A stretch of 8,938 nt of DNA from Oscillospiraceae bacterium (GTDB taxonomy: Bacteria; Bacillota_A; Clostridia; Saccharofermentanales; Saccharofermentanaceae): positions 1 through 8,938 of the forward strand of contig CADAXO010000067.1 of the NCBI GenBank assembly GCA_902791885.1, read 5' to 3'. This document shows positions 5,828 through 8,938 of the stretch, one piece after another (the first letter of the stretch is position 1; every line of letters begins with the position of its first letter). The translations under genes and the position numbers were made by a program. Below the pieces are notes generated by a model. The model did no database searches. It saw nothing but the letters and a program-made list of their open reading frames with translations, and was not told the origin of the DNA.

Positions 5828-8800
5828 TTATTTATGTGCTGTGCTTGCAAGTCTGTAAGCGATGTTAAACCACAGGTATTTAAGTATGCCGATATCTCTG
5901 TTAAGAGACTGGGGAAGCGTGGGGATCCTGTCGTACAGGATCTGCCTGTATTCGTTCTCCTGCCCTGCGAAGTCGGTTATCTCGATCGTATGCGTCCTGG
6001 CAGAACTGTTCTTGGCAACGATAACGCCGGTAACGACGCCTTTCAGTTCAACCTCGATATCGTCCTTGATGACGTTAACGGAGCACGTATCGCCGACACT
6101 TAATGTCTCTCCCTCATCGAGATATACCTTCATGCTGTGCTCGGTCATGAGCGTCGTTACGCCGCCCATCTTTCCGTGCTCGGAATCTATGGTAACAAGC
6201 TCGGAGAAGAATACCTTAACGGGCTCTTCATCACTGTCTCTGCCGTCTACAAGGAAGATCGACATTACGAGGAAATACAGGTTACGCAGGATCCAGAACA
6301 GGAGTATGCACGTGGGTACGATCTGCAGCACAGTGAAAAGCGTGAATACGCGTATAATACCCGCTACCGACAGTACCGCCAGAATAACGAACGGGATAAG
6401 GGAACGGATGTCCTTGTCTCTTTTCGCTTTGCCGGATTTGTCTGTTACCTTGAAGCTGCTTAACGTGATGCCTACCGACTCCTTTAAGATCGGAATGAGA
6501 AGGTGCGGCATGACGCTCGTCTCATAGATGCCGCTCCACTTGGTGGAGATCGCGTCATCGCTGTTCAGCCTGAGGCTTATGTCCTGGAAGATGAACATGG
6601 GAAGCCAGAATGCCATAAGCTCACTCCAGTTGCAGTGGAATACGGGAACCGCGAGCACCGCATAGAGCAGGGGCGACAGCATGTAGATCAGGTTCTTGAT
6701 AGGAGAATACCAGTATGTCATAGAGCTCCAGTAGTTGACCTTCTGGAGGATCGACAGGTCTTTTCTTCTCAAGACCTTAAGCTTTCTTCCGGTAACGATA
6801 ACACCTCTTCCCCAACGCGTTCTCTGCTTGATATGCTCCTTGAACGTATGAGGTGTCTGTCCGCTTGCCAAAGGCTCGGGAAGGGCGAGACTCATGAAGC
6901 CTTTAGCCTCGATAAGAAGTCCCGTCGCGAAGTCCTCGGTAATGGATTCAGTATAGAAACCGCCGGCAGCTTCGAGAGCCTCTCTCGAGAGTACCGTGTT
7001 CGAACCTCCGTAGATAACGCTGTTCGAATCCGTCTTCGAAGGCTCGATAGTCCTGTAGAAGAAGTCCTGTTCATTCGGGATTCGTCTCTCGGAATAAAGA
7101 GCATACTGGAATACATCGGGCTCGTAGAAGCACTGCGGCGTCTGAAGCAGTCCGAGCTTGAGCCTCTCGTTCTCAGGCTTATCCTTCTGCCTAAGCTCCG
7201 CATCGACAAAATACGGAATGGTCTTCAGCAGGAACTCGCTTCTCGGGATCATATCCGCATCGAAAGTGACAACATACGGCGCTGACGTATGTGCCATGGC
7301 ATTATTGAGGTTGCCCGCTTTCGCACCCTTGTTGTCGGGGCGGTCGAAGTATCCTACACCCATCTTCTCAGCCAGAGCGCGCATCTCAGGTCTTCTGTTA
7401 TCGTCGCAGATCCAGATGTGGACCTTGGACTTGTCGGGATACTTCATGTGCTTGCAGCCGTTGATGGTCCTGGACAGAAGATCGCAGGGCTCGTTATAAG
7501 TCGCGATAAAGATATCCACGTCAGGCCATGCATCATCGGGGATCGAAGGAAGCTTAAAGTCTCTCATTCCCACAAGATTACGGAACAGGACGAGCGACTC
7601 GAGAAAACCTACGAACTCGACAATAAGAAGCAAAACGTTGGCTGCTATAGCCACCCATCCGCTGTTCATGGGGATCGACCACAATACACGCCATGTAAGA
7701 TATATCAGCGTGCAGAACACCGTTATGGCAATACTCAGAAGCGCGAAGAAACGCGAGACTTTATCCTTACCGCCGTCTTCCTCCGGACCTACGATATCAG
7801 CATAGATATGGTGTTTCCTTCTGCTGATCTTTCTTGTGAACACAACAAGGAATCCGAATATCAGAATGACTACTAATGAATAAAATGCATATAAGGGCCA
7901 TGACCTTACAGGCGTAAGACCTTCGGAACCCAAAGACTGAATGATGCCTGAACGGATGCGCTGCCAGAAGCTCTTGGTTATGCGGTTCGAGGGCCTGTAG
8001 ATCGCATAGGGATCCTGACCTCTGATCAATGAGCGGATCCATGTACCGGTTACGGTGAGATCACTATCTGTTATCGGATTATCGGGATCGTATTCGAGGA
8101 CGAAGAATGCCGACGACTCATCCTTATCGGAAAGACTCCATACGGCATAGCTTATCTGATTCTCGTTAAGATATGAGAACCAGTAGGCAGCCCACTCGAG
8201 ATCGACGTCTCCGTCACCGGTCGCTTCCGAGATACCGCACTCACTTATGAAGACCGGAAGTCCGAGCTCAACGGCATTCTTAAGGGACTGGAACAGCTCC
8301 TCGTGGTGTGAAGCCGTATAGAAGTGAAGAACGTACATGACGTTATCGTAATCAAGGGGAGTGAGATACGGGTCGCCGAGATCGGTATCGAAGCTCGGTG
8401 TACCTACAACTACAACCGCATCCGGATTATTGTTTCTGATGACAGGAATGACTCTGTCGGAGAACATGATAATGTCGCCCCAGTTGCACTTGGTATTAGG
8501 CTCGTTACATATCTCGTAAATGATGTTGGGGCAGTCAGCGTACTGTGTTGATATCGTCGCGAAGAAATCGCAGGCCTCGTTAACATAGACGTTAGGGTCC
8601 TGTTCCTGCAGTACATGCCAGTCAACAAGAACATACATATCGGCATCTATCGCATATTCGATACCTTCCACGAGAAGGTCGAAGTAATCATCCCGCTGCG
8701 GGCTGTTATAAAGATCCGTGTACACGGGAAGACGCATCATGTTGCAGTTCCAGTCCTGTGACACCTCATTGAAAAGCCTTTGATTGATGTACTCGGGATA

Positions 8801-8938
8801 CCAGGTAAGACCGTGTGTACTGATACCTCTCAACTGTACAACATTTCCCGATTCATCGGTAAGCTTACCGTTCTCTACATGCAGGCTGCCGTTGACCGAA
8901 GGTCTTGCGGTATATACCTCTTCCTGGGCGAAACTTCG
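5828..8938 (-). CDS. GH5 endoglucanase / GT2 cellulose-synthase-like fusion with PilZ-like tail, 5' end cut off
   Basis: 1036 residues are visible; the frame stays open to the right edge, so the true start is outside. Residues about 20-300 are a GH5 domain, closest by eye to subfamily GH5_2: RGISTHGLTWYPEY, DWHVL, YEICNEPN (acid/base Glu, about 146), FISECG (nucleophile Glu, about 233) and VWSLSDKDESSAFF. A helix at about 348-368 is followed by RKISRRKHH, placing GH5 outside the cell. Two further helices (about 397-418 and 428-452) precede a full GT2: CDDN (about 511-514), FDADM (DxD, about 559-563), ITED (about 666-669), QRTRW (705-709) and the gating-loop motif FKVTDKSG (about 829-836). About four more helices follow. 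Residues about 903-995 resemble a PilZ barrel without RxxxR or DxSxxG. It should polymerise UDP-glucose into a beta-glucan and export it. The product could be cellulose or a mixed-linkage glucan; sequence alone cannot decide. Confidence 0.95.
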   Translation of the reverse strand, partial: RSFAQEEVYTARPSVNGSLHVENGKLTDESGNVVQLRGISTHGLTWYPEYINQRLFNEVSQDWNCNMMRLPVYTDLYNSPQRDDYFDLLVEGIEYAIDADMYVLVDWHVLQEQDPNVYVNEACDFFATISTQYADCPNIIYEICNEPNTKCNWGDIIMFSDRVIPVIRNNNPDAVVVVGTPSFDTDLGDPYLTPLDYDNVMYVLHFYTASHHEELFQSLKNAVELGLPVFISECGISEATGDGDVDLEWAAYWFSYLNENQISYAVWSLSDKDESSAFFVLEYDPDNPITDSDLTVTGTWIRSLIRGQDPYAIYRPSNRITKSFWQRIRSGIIQSLGSEGLTPVRSWPLYAFYSLVVILIFGFLVVFTRKISRRKHHIYADIVGPEEDGGKDKVSRFFALLSIAITVFCTLIYLTWRVLWSIPMNSGWVAIAANVLLLIVEFVGFLESLVLFRNLVGMRDFKLPSIPDDAWPDVDIFIATYNEPCDLLSRTINGCKHMKYPDKSKVHIWICDDNRRPEMRALAEKMGVGYFDRPDNKGAKAGNLNNAMAHTSAPYVVTFDADMIPRSEFLLKTIPYFVDAELRQKDKPENERLKLGLLQTPQCFYEPDVFQYALYSERRIPNEQDFFYRTIEPSKTDSNSVIYGGSNTVLSREALEAAGGFYTESITEDFATGLLIEAKGFMSLALPEPLASGQTPHTFKEHIKQRTRWGRGVIVTGRKLKVLRRKDLSILQKVNYWSSMTYWYSPIKNLIYMLSPLLYAVLAVPVFHCNWSELMAFWLPMFIFQDISLRLNSDDAISTKWSGIYETSVMPHLLIPILKESVGITLSSFKVTDKSGKAKRDKDIRSLIPFVILAVLSVAGIIRVFTLFTVLQIVPTCILLFWILRNLYFLVMSIFLVDGRDSDEEPVKVFFSELVTIDSEHGKMGGVTTLMTEHSMKVYLDEGETLSVGDTCSVNVIKDDIEVELKGVVTGVIVAKNSSARTHTIEITDFAGQENEYRQILYDRIPTLPQSLNRDIGILKYLWFNIAYRLASTAHK

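Noticed and set aside
6503..7285. 260-codon open frame on the plus strand
   Set aside because: It lies wholly antisense to the GT2 domain, whose motifs are unmistakable. Its protein is rich in Arg and low-complexity runs, and it matches no family I recognise.
8831..8833. TTG as the start of the GH5-GT2 gene
   Set aside because: The frame continues to the right edge, and the 35 residues before it (ending GKLTDESGNVVQL) are the normal lead-in to a GH5 domain, so the gene starts outside the window.

Overview
All convincing genes in this window lie on the minus strand, so the biological order runs from high to low coordinates. No rRNA, tRNA, transposase, phage gene or CRISPR array was seen. The signs point to a Gram-positive anaerobe of the class Clostridia, perhaps a gut or rumen Lachnospiraceae-like organism. 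They are strong GGAGG-type ribosome sites, TTGACA/TATAAT-type promoters, a PadR plus DUF4097-type envelope module, a GH5_2 catalytic domain close to the Bacillus/Clostridium cellulases, and mid-range GC. The taxonomic guess is inference.

Right part (8938 to 5828): the 3' portion of a very large gene, with 1036 residues visible and its start outside the window. It encodes an extracytoplasmic GH5 endoglucanase, a membrane helix, a complete cellulose-synthase-type GT2 with its membrane channel, and a PilZ-like C-terminal domain that lacks the c-di-GMP signature. This is a processive beta-glucan synthase joined to its own trimming glucanase.

Middle part (5701 to 2745): a small beta-strand-rich protein of unknown function is followed by an exceptional 24-bp RNA hairpin. 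Next come a STAS-AMP-ligase fusion and a divergent macro-domain protein, whose ribosome site overlaps the ligase stop codon. The ligase and macro genes are almost certainly one operon. The hairpin may terminate, attenuate or gate translation of that operon. Whether these genes serve the glucan synthase (for example acyl modification or its control) is inference from adjacency only.

Left part (2656 to 1): a self-contained regulatory module. A strong promoter is followed at once by three head-to-tail 15-base dyads, the likely PadR operators. Then come padR and a translationally coupled membrane protein with a DUF1700/permease-prefix-like N-terminus, five predicted membrane helices and an outer beta-ladder domain of the DUF4097 kind. 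Two hairpin terminators follow. A separate promoter then drives a short membrane-anchored protein of unknown function that runs off the left edge.

The longest intergenic stretches are 333-590 (promoter and terminators), 2564-2744 (promoter and operators) and 5702-5827 (inverted repeats). No gene-free stretch exceeds 300 bases.
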